Shown here in pieces: positions 8,793 through 16,619 of a stretch of DNA of 64,000 nt (within the stretch, counting starts at the first letter, position 1; each line of letters begins with the position of its first letter). Position numbers and translations under genes: made by a program. The DNA comes from Rubrivivax sp. (lineage in GTDB: Bacteria > Pseudomonadota > Gammaproteobacteria > Burkholderiales > Burkholderiaceae_C): NCBI GenBank assembly GCA_016789955.1, contig JAEUPB010000100.1, forward strand, positions 1 through 64,000, in the 5' to 3' direction. Under the pieces are notes generated by a model. That model saw only the letters and a list, made by a program, of their open reading frames with translations, was not told the origin of the DNA and made no database searches.

Positions 8793-9434
8793 ATGTATCG
8801 GCTGCATGGCCTCGCCCAATCGGGCAACACCTTCAAGGTGGCGTTCGCGCTGCGCGTGCTGCAGCAGCCTTGCGAACTGGTCTTCGTCGACTTCATGAAC
8901 GCCGCCACGCGCTCGCCGCAGTGGCGCGCCGAGCTGAACCCGATGGGCGAGATCCCGGTGCTCGACGACGGCCCGCGACGGCTCACGCAATCGGGCGCGA
9001 TCCTCACGCTGCTGGCGCGGCGCCACGGGGCGCTGGGCGGGCGCGACGATGACGAGCAGTTCGAGGTGCTGCGCTGGCTGCTGTTCGACAACCACAAGTT
9101 CACGAGCTACTTCGCCACCTGGCGCTACATGAAGTCGTTCGCGCCGACGCCGCCGGACCCGGCGGTGCGGGCCTTCCTGATGCCGCGCATCGAGAACTGC
9201 TTCGGCATCGTCGAGCAGCACCTGTCCGGGCGCGAGTTCCTGGTCGGCGACGCGCTGACCATCGCCGACCTGTCGCTGTCGGGCTACCTGTTCTTCCCCA
9301 CCGAGGAGAGCGGCATCGACCTGCCGGCGCGCTACCCGGCGATCGCCCGCTGGGTGCAGCGGCTGCGCGAGGTGCCCGGCTGGCAGGACCCGTACGACAT
9401 GCTGCCGGGCGAGCGCATCGCCCCGAAGTGGTGA
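8793..9434 (+). CDS. Glutathione S-transferase family protein
   Basis: A 213-residue protein with an N-terminal thioredoxin-like domain (MYRLHGLAQSGNTFKVAFAL; the cis-proline segment is GEIPVL, followed by the glutathione-binding LTQSGAIL) and an all-helical C-terminal domain containing the N-capping motif GDALTIADLSLSGYL. The Ser/Asn pair in QSGNTFK is the likely thiol-activating site. Start ATG 8793 lies behind a weak GGAG. The stop at 9434 is 14 bases before the next ATG, so it is probably in an operon with the GNAT gene. The physiological substrate is unknown. Confidence 0.9.
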   Translation: MYRLHGLAQSGNTFKVAFALRVLQQPCELVFVDFMNAATRSPQWRAELNPMGEIPVLDDGPRRLTQSGAILTLLARRHGALGGRDDDEQFEVLRWLLFDNHKFTSYFATWRYMKSFAPTPPDPAVRAFLMPRIENCFGIVEQHLSGREFLVGDALTIADLSLSGYLFFPTEESGIDLPARYPAIARWVQRLREVPGWQDPYDMLPGERIAPKW

Positions 9435-9448
9435 ACCGGGAGCGCTCC

Positions 9449-9934
9449 ATGGCCGAGACCCCCCACACGCTGCGCGCGGCCGAACCGCGCGACCTGCCGG
9501 CCATCACCGGCCTGATCGGCGAGCTCGCCGAGTTCGAGCGCCTCACGCACCTGATGCAGGCCACGCCGGAGAGTCTGCATCCGCACCTGTTCGGGCCCCG
9601 TCCCGTCGCCGAGGCGGTGGTGGCCGAGATCGGCCCGCAGGTCGTGGCCTTCGCGTTGTTCTTCACCAACTTCTCCACCTTCCTCGCGAAGCCGGGGCTG
9701 TACCTGGAGGACCTCTACGTGCAGCCGGCCTATCGCGGCCACGGCATCGGCAAGGCGCTGCTGCAGCACCTGGGCGCGCTCGCGGTGGCGCGCGGCTGCG
9801 GCCGCTTCGAGTGGAGCGTGCTCGACTGGAACCGCAATGCCATCGAGTTCTACGAGCGCATGGGCGCCACCGTGATGCCCGACTGGCGCATCTGCCGCGT
9901 CACCGGCGAGGCGCTGGCGGCGTTCGGCCGCTAG
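9449..9934 (+). CDS. GNAT-family N-acetyltransferase
   Basis: A 161-residue protein with the GNAT acetyl-CoA binding motif A: LYVQPAYRGHGIGKALLQHLG (RGHGIGKAL), then motif B ending WNRNAIEFYERMGA. These features resemble the diamine/thialysine acetyltransferase subgroup (LEDLYVxPxYRGxGIG). The start at ATG 9449 follows GGGAGC; an in-frame GTG at 9428 overlaps the GST stop and is less likely. Its stop codon TAG (9932-9934) lies inside the terminal inverted repeat of the adjacent 278-bp element. This suggests that the insertion fell exactly at the end of the gene without altering the protein. Confidence 0.88.
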   Translation: MAETPHTLRAAEPRDLPAITGLIGELAEFERLTHLMQATPESLHPHLFGPRPVAEAVVAEIGPQVVAFALFFTNFSTFLAKPGLYLEDLYVQPAYRGHGIGKALLQHLGALAVARGCGRFEWSVLDWNRNAIEFYERMGATVMPDWRICRVTGEALAAFGR

Positions 9935-9965
9935 TGTCCTGTCCCGGAAATACATGCCATTGAGA

Positions 9966-10064
9966 TTCGACCAGATCGCGATGATCGCGGGTGCGGCGGG
10001 TGGGGGCGATACCGGGTGGTATCGCCCCCACCCGGCAAGCCCGCGAGGGCGCGATCTGGTCGAA
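9966..10064. repeat. Nested palindrome (cruciform) 1 inside the element
   Basis: The outer stem TTCGACCAGATCGCG (9966-9980) pairs perfectly with CGCGATCTGGTCGAA (10050-10064). Inside it is a near-perfect tip hairpin: GGGTGGGGGCGATACC (9998-10013), loop GGGT, GGTATCGCCCCCACCC (10018-10033), extended by one further C-G pair. The apex GATACC-N4-GGTATC recurs in the second palindrome. Confidence 0.9.
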
Positions 10065-10076
10065 CCCCTTTGGGGC

Positions 10077-10172
10077 GGGCCGAAACGGGGCGATCGCGGC
10101 GTTGCAGAGCCGGCCAGATACCCAGCGGTATCTGGCCGGCTCCGCGCCTTGCGCTCATCCCCGTTGCGGCCC
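10077..10172. repeat. Nested palindrome (cruciform) 2 inside the element
   Basis: The outer stem GGGCCGAAACGGGG (10077-10090) pairs with CCCCGTTGCGGCCC (10159-10172) with one mismatch. The inner tip hairpin is GAGCCGGCCAGATACC (10107-10122), loop CAGC, GGTATCTGGCCGGCTC (10127-10142), perfect over 16 bp. It shares the GATACC/GGTATC apex with palindrome 1 although the lower stems differ. Confidence 0.9.
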
Positions 10173-10208
10173 GTCGCAGTGGCACGTATCTCCGGGACAG
10201 GACACTAG

Positions 10209-13200
10209 ATGGACCGCCCGACCGACCCGGCGACGCTGGCCGCGCTCGGAGGCGACGGCGTGGCGCAGGCGCTGGCGGCGCTGGACTTGCCGCTGGCCCT
10301 GGTCGACGGCCGTGGCGTCGTGCGGTGGCGATCGGCCGGCTACACCGCCCTCGAGGCGGCCGCACCCGGGTTCGATGCCGGCCGCTGCCGCGATGGCGAC
10401 GAACTCGCCACCCGTGACGCGGCAGGCATCCGCCGGCGCTGGCGCTGGCACGTGCAACCGGCCGAAGGCGGCGCGCGGTTGCTGCGGGCCGAGTCGCGCG
10501 ACGAGGTGCACGCGCTGCAGGAGCGGCTGGACCTGGTGCAGGAGTTCACCGACACAGGCCTCTTCGAGCGCGACCCGGCCACGCAGCAGGGCCGCTGGGA
10601 TCGCCACATGTTCCGCATCTGGGGCCTGCCCGACGTGGGCGGCGGCGTGGCGCCCGATCACGCCGAGACCGGGCGGCTGATGGTCGAGGGCGAGCGGCCG
10701 AGCTTCGGCCCGGTCGACAGCCCCGGCCCGCACGAGCGGCGGCTGCGCATCCGCCGCGCCGACGGGCAGCTGCGGCACCTGCATGCGGGCTTCCGGGTGA
10801 TCTTCGACGAGCAGGGCCGGCCCGAGCGCATGCTCGGGGTCAACACCGACGACACCGACGTCTACGAGCTGGCGCAGCGCGCCGACAGCCTGTCCGAGCA
10901 GTTGCAGGCGGTGCTGGAGATGAGTCGCATCGGCCTGTGGCGCGTGGACCTGGCGCGCGAGCGCGTGGTGTTCGACCCGCGGGCCGCCGAGATCGTCGGG
11001 CTGCCGTACGACCTGGCGGGCTACACGCGCGAGCAGGCGCGCGGCCAGCTGCACCCGGACGATGTGCAGCTGGTCGATGCGTCGGCCGATCGCACGCTCG
11101 CCTCCGGCGAGCCCATCGACATGGAGCTGCGCTACCGGCGCGAAGGCGGCGGATGGCGGCACGTGCTGCTCAGGCGCGCGCTGCAGCGCGACCCCGAGGG
11201 CCGCGCGGTGGGCTACGTCGGCGTGGTGATGGACATCAGCGAGCGCGTGCAGGAGCGCGAGCGCGCAGCCGAAGCCGCACGCCGTCTCGAGTCGGCCGCC
11301 GAGGCGGCACGCGTCGGACTGTGGTCGACGCGCAGCGACAGCCGCCACCAGGAGTGGAACGAGCGCGCCTTCCGGATCTTCGGCCTCGATCCGGCCGAAG
11401 GGCCGCTGAAGCTGCGCGACTGGCTGCTGCGCTGCGTGCACGAAGGCGACCGGGAGCGCGTGCTGGGCGCCCTCCTGGCCTGGTGGGAGCGGGGCGACGG
11501 CGACCAGAGCCACGAGTTCCGCATCGTGCGCCCGAGCGACGGCGCCACGCGCTGGGTGGCGATCCGCGGCCGTATCGAACGCGTCGGGACCGAGGGCCAT
11601 CGCTACGCCGAGGGCGTGGCCCTGGACGTGACGCAGCAGCACGAGACGCTGCGGGAGCTGCGGGCCACGGTGGCCCGCATGGCGCTCACCACGCGGGCCT
11701 TGGGCCTGGGCACGTGGACCTCGGACGCCAGCCACCAGGCGGTGCACTGGGACGAGCAGATGTTCCGCCTGCGCGGCGTGGAGTCACCGGGGCGCCTGGT
11801 GCCGCCCGAGGAGATCCCGAGCTACCTGTACCCCGAGGAACGCGACGCGGTGATGACCCAACAGGTGTGCCTGATCGCCGATGGCGCGCCGTGGCACCGG
11901 GAGTTCCGAGTGCAGTGGCCCGACGGGCAGGTCCGCTGGATCACCTCGCACTCGGTGCAGGTCTACGACGACGCCGGCCGGCCCGACGGCCGCATCGGCG
12001 TGAACTGGGACAGCACCGACACCCACCTCGCGGCGCAGGCCCTGCGCGAGCGGCAGGTGGCGGTGGCCGAGAGCCAGGCCAAGTCGGCCGCGATGTCGCG
12101 CATCAGCCATGAACTGCGCACGCCGCTGAACGCGGTGCTGGGCTTCACGCAGCTGCTGCGGGTGGCCGAGCACGACGGCGATGCCGAACGGCGCTCGCGC
12201 TGGCTGGCGCATGTCGAGGACGCCGGGCGGCACCTGCTGGCGCTGATCGACGATGTGCTCGAGTTGTCGCGCGCACAGATCGGGCGGCTGAAGCTCGATG
12301 CGCAGCCGCTGCACTGCCGCGACGTGCTGGAGGCGGCGCTGCCGATGGTCGACGCGGCCGCGCGCGCCAGCGGCGTCACGCTGCACGTCGACGAGGCCGA
12401 GGGCTGCGTGCTGGCCGACCCGGTGCGCTTGCGCCAGGTGGTGATCAACCTGCTCTCCAACGCGATCAAGTACAACCGCCGCGGCGGCACGGTGCGCATC
12501 GCCTGCGTCGAGCGCGGCGCGCAGGTCGCCATCGAGGTCACCGACACCGGCATCGGCATCGCGCCCGAGCGCATGCGCGAGGCCTTCGAGCCGTTCATCC
12601 GGCTCGGCGGCGAGGGCAGCGGCGTGGAGGGCAGCGGCATCGGGCTGTCGATCGTCAAGGTGCTCGTCGAAGCGATGGGCGGCGAGGTCGAGGCGCGCAG
12701 CCGGCCCGACGTGGGCAGCACCTTCGTCGTGCGGCTGCCCCGGGCCGGCAGCGGGGGGGCCGGCGTGGCGACGACCGCCGTCGAGGGCCGCGGCCCGGGC
12801 GCTGCCGGATCCGATGCGACGGACCCGGTGGCTGTCAAGCAGGCCCTCGTGATCTACGTCGAGGACAACCCGGTCAATGCACTGCTCGTGCGCGAGATGC
12901 TGGCGCACCGTCCCGGCGTCGCGCTGCAGATCGCCGAAGACGGCCGCAGCGGCGTGGCGATGGCACATGCCTGCACGCCCGACCTGATGCTCGTGGACAT
13001 GCAGTTGCCCGACATCGACGGCTACGCGGTGCTGGCCGCGCTGCGGGCCGATGCCCGCACGGCGCAGGTGCCCTGCGTGGCGCTGTCGGCCAACGCGACG
13101 CGCGAGGACGTCGACGAGGCGCTGGCCGCCGGATTCGCCGACTACTGGACCAAGCCGGTGGACTTCGCGCGCTTCCTCGCCGGCATCGACGCGATGCTCG

Positions 13201-13214
13201 AGCGGGGCCGCTGA
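10209..13214 (+). CDS. Soluble four-PAS hybrid histidine kinase with receiver domain
   Basis: A 1001-residue multidomain sensor. After a short N-terminal region come four PAS/PAC-like modules (about residues 105-215, 235-355, 360-475 and 490-610; each has a GLW or GTW core and a PAC-like ending). A HisKA domain follows with phospho-acceptor His634 in SRISHELRTPLNAVLGF. The HATPase domain has its N-box NLLSNAIKYN, then DTGIGIAPE and GSGIGLSIVK. The C-terminal receiver has phospho-acceptor Asp930 (LMLVDMQLPDIDG) and the conserved Lys in DYWTKPVD. No transmembrane segment is seen, so it senses a cytoplasmic signal (redox, light or ligand). No output regulator lies beside it. Its ribosome site (AGGA, 10199-10202) is inside the terminal repeat of the upstream element. 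Confidence 0.93.
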   Translation: MDRPTDPATLAALGGDGVAQALAALDLPLALVDGRGVVRWRSAGYTALEAAAPGFDAGRCRDGDELATRDAAGIRRRWRWHVQPAEGGARLLRAESRDEVHALQERLDLVQEFTDTGLFERDPATQQGRWDRHMFRIWGLPDVGGGVAPDHAETGRLMVEGERPSFGPVDSPGPHERRLRIRRADGQLRHLHAGFRVIFDEQGRPERMLGVNTDDTDVYELAQRADSLSEQLQAVLEMSRIGLWRVDLARERVVFDPRAAEIVGLPYDLAGYTREQARGQLHPDDVQLVDASADRTLASGEPIDMELRYRREGGGWRHVLLRRALQRDPEGRAVGYVGVVMDISERVQERERAAEAARRLESAAEAARVGLWSTRSDSRHQEWNERAFRIFGLDPAEGPLKLRDWLLRCVHEGDRERVLGALLAWWERGDGDQSHEFRIVRPSDGATRWVAIRGRIERVGTEGHRYAEGVALDVTQQHETLRELRATVARMALTTRALGLGTWTSDASHQAVHWDEQMFRLRGVESPGRLVPPEEIPSYLYPEERDAVMTQQVCLIADGAPWHREFRVQWPDGQVRWITSHSVQVYDDAGRPDGRIGVNWDSTDTHLAAQALRERQVAVAESQAKSAAMSRISHELRTPLNAVLGFTQLLRVAEHDGDAERRSRWLAHVEDAGRHLLALIDDVLELSRAQIGRLKLDAQPLHCRDVLEAALPMVDAAARASGVTLHVDEAEGCVLADPVRLRQVVINLLSNAIKYNRRGGTVRIACVERGAQVAIEVTDTGIGIAPERMREAFEPFIRLGGEGSGVEGSGIGLSIVKVLVEAMGGEVEARSRPDVGSTFVVRLPRAGSGGAGVATTAVEGRGPGAAGSDATDPVAVKQALVIYVEDNPVNALLVREMLAHRPGVALQIAEDGRSGVAMAHACTPDLMLVDMQLPDIDGYAVLAALRADARTAQVPCVALSANATREDVDEALAAGFADYWTKPVDFARFLAGIDAMLERGR

Positions 13215-13221
13215 CGCCGGT

Positions 13222-13992
13222 TCAGGAACTGCGCCTGCGCAGCGGCCGCGACAGCAGCTGCCCGAGCGCGCGCCACAGGAACACCGCGTTGGTGTCCACG
13301 TAGCGCCAGGCCAGCCGGCGCGGCTCCTGCGCGAAGCGGTGCAGCCACTCGAGGCCCATGCGCCGCATCCAGCGCGGCGCGCGCTTCAGCGCACCGGCGT
13401 GGAAGTCGAACGCCGCCCCGACACCCAGCATCACCGCAGGGATGCGTCCGCGGTGCTCGTGCATCCAGCGCTCCTGCTTCGGGCATCCGAGGCCGACGAA
13501 GACGATCTGCGCGCCCGAGCGCTGGATGTGCTGCACGACGCGTGCGTCCTCCTCGGCGGTGAGCGGCCGGTGCGGCGGCGCCAGCGCGCCGACGATCTGC
13601 AGCTTGGGGTAGTGCCCGCGCAGCCGCTTGCGCAGCGCCGACAACGTCTCCTTCGTGCTGCCGAGCAGGAACACGCCGTGCTCGTTGACCTCGGCCTGCG
13701 CGAGCAGCGCGAGCATCACGTCGGGCCCGCCCAGACGCGGCTGCCCGCGGTGGCCCAGCAGCCGCAGCATCCACGCCACCGGCGCGCCGTCGGGCGCGGC
13801 CAGGTCGGCGTGCAGCAGCGCCACGGCGAACTCGGGGTCGCGTCCGTAGGTCACCACCGAATGGGCGTTGCAGAAGCACACCACGCGCGACTCGCGCTGG
13901 TTGGCCCACACCGCGATGCGGGCCAGCACGTCGTCCCAACCGAGCACGTCGATCGGGGCGCCGAGCACCGGCACCGTCTGGCGGTGGATCAC
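13222..13992 (-). CDS. WecG/TagA/CpsF family glycosyltransferase
   Basis: A 256-residue GT26-family enzyme that transfers a UDP-sugar (N-acetylmannosamine-type or glucose) to an undecaprenyl-linked acceptor at the inner face of the membrane in exopolysaccharide synthesis. Family motifs are present: CFCNAHSVVTYGRDPEF, DGAPVAWMLRL, FLLGSTKE, and GLGCPKQERWMHEH near residue 175. The basic C-terminal helix region (RRMGLEWLHRF) suits membrane association. It follows gmd by 3 bases and is convergent with the hybrid kinase. The other polysaccharide genes must lie elsewhere. Confidence 0.92.
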   Translation of the reverse strand: MIHRQTVPVLGAPIDVLGWDDVLARIAVWANQRESRVVCFCNAHSVVTYGRDPEFAVALLHADLAAPDGAPVAWMLRLLGHRGQPRLGGPDVMLALLAQAEVNEHGVFLLGSTKETLSALRKRLRGHYPKLQIVGALAPPHRPLTAEEDARVVQHIQRSGAQIVFVGLGCPKQERWMHEHRGRIPAVMLGVGAAFDFHAGALKRAPRWMRRMGLEWLHRFAQEPRRLAWRYVDTNAVFLWRALGQLLSRPLRRRSS

Positions 13993-13995
13993 GCG

Positions 13996-15111
13996 CTACT
14001 CGTGGTGGTCGTAGGCCTGGAAGCCGGCGAGCTTCACGAGGCTGTCGCGTCGCGCGGACGTGTAGTCGGCCTCGACCATCTCGCGCACCAGTTCGTCGAA
14101 CGACGTGCGCGGCACCCAGCCCAGCTTCTCGCGCGCCTTGGTGGGGTCGCCCAGCAGCGTCTCCACCTCGGTCGGGCGGTAGTAGCGCGGGTCCACGCGC
14201 ACGATCACGTCGCCGGGCTTGCAGCGCGCCTGCTTGCCGGTGACCGCAGTGACGGTACCGATCTCCTGCTCGCCCTGGCCGCTGAATGCGACCTCCACGC
14301 CCAGTTCGGCGCAGGCACGCTGCACGAACTGGCGCACGCTGTACTGCACGCCGGTGGCGATGACGTAGTCCTCGGCCTGCTGCTGCTGCAGCATCAGCCA
14401 CTGCATCTCGACGTAGTCGCGCGCATGGCCCCAGTCGCGCAGCGCCGACAGGTTGCCCAGGTACAGGCAGTCCTGCAGGCCGAGCGCGATGCGCGCCACG
14501 GCGCGGGTGATCTTGCGGGTGACGAAGGTCTCGCCGCGCAGCGGGCTCTCGTGGTTGAAGAGGATGCCGTTGCAGGCGTACATGCCGTAGGCCTCGCGGT
14601 AGTTCACGGTGATCCAGTAGGCGTACAGCTTGGCCACCGCGTAGGGGCTGCGCGGGTAGAACGGCGTGGTCTCCTTCTGCGGCACTTCCTGCACGAGGCC
14701 GTACAGCTCGGAGGTGCTGGCCTGGTAGAAGCGCGTGGTCTTCTCCAGGCCCAGGATGCGCAGCGCCTCGAGGATGCGCAGCGTGCCCATGCCGTCGACT
14801 TCGGCGGTGTACTCCGGCGTCTCGAAGCTCACCTGCACGTGGCTCATCGCGCCGAGGTTGTAGATCTCGTCGGGACGCACCTGCTGCACGATGCGGATCA
14901 GGCTGGTGGCATCCGACAGGTCGCCGTAGTGCAGCTTGAAGCGCAGGTCGGTCTCGTGCGGGTCCTGGTAGAGGTGGTCGACGCGGTCGGTGTTGAACAG
15001 CGACGCGCGGCGCTTGATGCCGTGGACCTCGTAGCCCTTCTTCAGCAGCAGTTCGGCCAGGTAGGCGCCGTCCTGGCCGGTGACGCCGGTGATGAGTGCG
15101 ACCTTGGGCAT
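13996..15111 (-). CDS. gmd: GDP-mannose 4,6-dehydratase
   Basis: A 371-residue SDR-family enzyme making GDP-4-keto-6-deoxymannose, precursor of GDP-fucose, GDP-rhamnose or GDP-perosamine. The Rossmann motif [12 protein letters not shown] is at the N-terminus, STSELYG carries the catalytic Ser/Thr-Glu, and [12 protein letters not shown] holds the Tyr-x-x-x-Lys pair. I start it at the ATG of MPKVALITG (15111), the usual family start; an in-frame GTG at 15129 would add six residues, and neither has a clear ribosome site. With the neighbouring glycosyltransferase it belongs to surface polysaccharide synthesis. Which deoxysugar is finally made cannot be told, because no epimerase or reductase follows. 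Confidence 0.95.
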   Translation of the reverse strand: MPKVALITGVTGQDGAYLAELLLKKGYEVHGIKRRASLFNTDRVDHLYQDPHETDLRFKLHYGDLSDATSLIRIVQQVRPDEIYNLGAMSHVQVSFETPEYTAEVDGMGTLRILEALRILGLEKTTRFYQASTSELYGLVQEVPQKETTPFYPRSPYAVAKLYAYWITVNYREAYGMYACNGILFNHESPLRGETFVTRKITRAVARIALGLQDCLYLGNLSALRDWGHARDYVEMQWLMLQQQQAEDYVIATGVQYSVRQFVQRACAELGVEVAFSGQGEQEIGTVTAVTGKQARCKPGDVIVRVDPRYYRPTEVETLLGDPTKAREKLGWVPRTSFDELVREMVEADYTSARRDSLVKLAGFQAYDHHE

Positions 15112-15199
15112 GGGCAGGCGGATGTCCACGAAGCGATGGCGGGCATTGTGCCTGTCGGGGGCCGCGGCACCGCCATCGTGCGGCGCTGCGCGACGGCGC

Positions 15200-15877
15200 T
15201 CAGCCCGCCCGGCGATCTCGCTGTGAGCGCGCCTCGTGCAGCGCGTGCAATGAGATCTTGCGCACCTCGGCCTTGCTCTGCTCGATGTGGCTCTTCAGCA
15301 GCAGCTGTGCCTGGTCGGCGCGCCGCTGCACGATGGCGCGCAGGATCTTCGCGTGCTCGGCATAGGTGGCCTCGATGCGGTCGGGCCGCGTGAAGTCGAG
15401 CCGGCGCACGATGCGGATGCGGTCGGTGACCTCGCCGTGCACGCGGGCCATTTCGTGGTTGCCGGTGGCGCGCACCAGCGCGGCGTGGAAGTCCTCGTCG
15501 AGGCGGCCGACCTCGTGCGGGTCCGTGAGCCGCTCGGCCATGGGCACCAGCCACACCGACTTCAGCGCGTCGAGCGCCTCGGAGTCGTCGGGTCGGTGCA
15601 TCAGCCGCGCGACGCTCGCCGACTCGAGCACGATGCGCAGGTCGTAGAGCTGGTCGAGCCGCTCGAAGTCGATCGACCGCACGAACCAGCCGGTCTTGGC
15701 CTCGACGTCGATGAAGCCCTCGTTGCGCAAGCGCAGCAGCGCCTCGCGCACCGGCGTGCGGCTCACGCCCAGCCGCTGCCCGATCTCGGCTTCGGAGAGG
15801 CGATCGCCGGCGATCCAGCGGAAGTCGTGGAGCTCGCCCTTCAGCGCGGCGTAGACGGTGTCGGAGAGGCTGGCCAT
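15200..15877 (-). CDS. GntR-family transcriptional regulator (FCD subfamily)
   Basis: A 225-residue regulator. The winged-helix DNA-binding domain occupies about residues 5-70 ([25 protein letters not shown], then the wing [15 protein letters not shown]). An all-helical FCD ligand-binding domain follows, with the metal-binding pattern [21 protein letters not shown] and EHAKILRAI. It is the last gene of the eleven-gene oligourea cluster, 58 bases after the isochorismatase-like gene, so it probably controls the cluster in response to a pathway intermediate. A candidate operator (TTGGTATACAAG) lies upstream of the first gene at 25.8 kb. The effector is unknown. Confidence 0.92.
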   Translation of the reverse strand: MASLSDTVYAALKGELHDFRWIAGDRLSEAEIGQRLGVSRTPVREALLRLRNEGFIDVEAKTGWFVRSIDFERLDQLYDLRIVLESASVARLMHRPDDSEALDALKSVWLVPMAERLTDPHEVGRLDEDFHAALVRATGNHEMARVHGEVTDRIRIVRRLDFTRPDRIEATYAEHAKILRAIVQRRADQAQLLLKSHIEQSKAEVRKISLHALHEARSQRDRRAG

Positions 15878-15935
15878 GGGGGTGTGGAACCGGCGCGGAG
15901 GGCGATCATCGCCGACGCCATGGGTTCGAGTTGCC

Positions 15936-16616
15936 TCAGCTCTCTCCGATGGCGCCGAGCACGTCCGCCAGCGTCGCCGTCCAGCCGACGATGCCGCCTT
16001 GCGCGACGATCATCTCCAGCGTGGCGGCCTTGTAGGCCGGGAAGTAGCTCTCGGTGGCCTCTTCCACCAGCAGGCTGTCGTAGCCGCGGTCGTTGGCCTC
16101 GCGCATCGTGGTCTGCACGCAGACCTCGGTGGTGACGCCCGCGAACACGAGCTGCGTGACGCCGGCGGCCTCCAGCAGCGCCTGCATCGACGTGGCGTGG
16201 AAGGCGCCCTTGCCGGGCTTGTCGATCACCCACTCGCCGCTGCGCGGGGCCAGCGCCGGCACGATCTCGCTGCCCGGTTCGCCGCGCACCAGCAGCCGCC
16301 CCATGGGCCCCGGGTCGCCGATGCGGCGCGGCGGCGAGCCGCGCTCGCGCTTGGCCGGCGGGCAGTCCGACAGGTCGGGCGCATGCGACTCGCGGGTGTG
16401 CAGCACCGGCCAGCGCCGCTTGCGCCAGGCCTCCAGCAGTTGCCGCGACGGCTCGATCGCCGCCTGAAGCCGAGACACGTCGTTGCCCAGCGAGGCGCCG
16501 AAGCCGCCGGGCTCGATGAAGTCACGCTGCATGTCGATGATCACCAGCGCCGCCAGGCCGGGGCGCAGCGTGTAGGGGAAGGGGCGGGCGGGGATCTGCA
16601 GCATGGTGGAGGTCAT
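15936..16616 (-). CDS. Isochorismatase-like cysteine hydrolase, candidate triuret hydrolase
   Basis: A 226-residue cytoplasmic amidohydrolase of the isochorismatase-like superfamily. The catalytic triad is Asp28 (IIDMQRDF), Lys133 ([12 protein letters not shown]) and Cys166 ([18 protein letters not shown]). A cis-peptide-type Gln206 (AQGG) lies 40 residues after the Cys. It is a clear paralogue of the biuret hydrolase two genes upstream, with the same motif spacing but a divergent substrate segment (about residues 85-108, rich in Arg/Pro where the paralogue has [12 protein letters not shown]). In a described triuret pathway the triuret hydrolase TrtA is just such a BiuH relative encoded in the same cluster and forms carboxybiuret, the substrate of AtzEG. 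That role is my inference; a ureidoacrylate or second biuret amidohydrolase is the alternative. Confidence 0.72.
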   Translation of the reverse strand: MTSTMLQIPARPFPYTLRPGLAALVIIDMQRDFIEPGGFGASLGNDVSRLQAAIEPSRQLLEAWRKRRWPVLHTRESHAPDLSDCPPAKRERGSPPRRIGDPGPMGRLLVRGEPGSEIVPALAPRSGEWVIDKPGKGAFHATSMQALLEAAGVTQLVFAGVTTEVCVQTTMREANDRGYDSLLVEEATESYFPAYKAATLEMIVAQGGIVGWTATLADVLGAIGES

Positions 16617-16619
16617 CGA

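Larger units (their letters stand above)
9931..10208. mobile_element. MITE-like non-coding element with 18-bp terminal inverted repeats
   Basis: CTAGTGTCCTGTCCCGGA (9931-9948) is repeated exactly as its reverse complement at 10191-10208. The similarity continues inward for about 14 further bases with three mismatches (AAATACATGCCATTG against the complement of CAGTGGCACGTATC). The inside holds no open frame of protein-like composition. Instead it contains two successive nested palindromes (9966-10064 and 10077-10172). The end bases CTAG are self-complementary, so the target duplication could be CTAG or TA. If the element and one copy are removed, the GNAT stop TAG abuts the kinase ATG. The insertion is placed by structure alone; the transposase family that would move it is unknown. 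Confidence 0.7.

Noticed and set aside
9954-10680. Short plus-strand frames inside the 278-bp element
   Set aside because: The peptides just translate the palindromes, have no protein-like composition and run into the kinase in a wrong frame.
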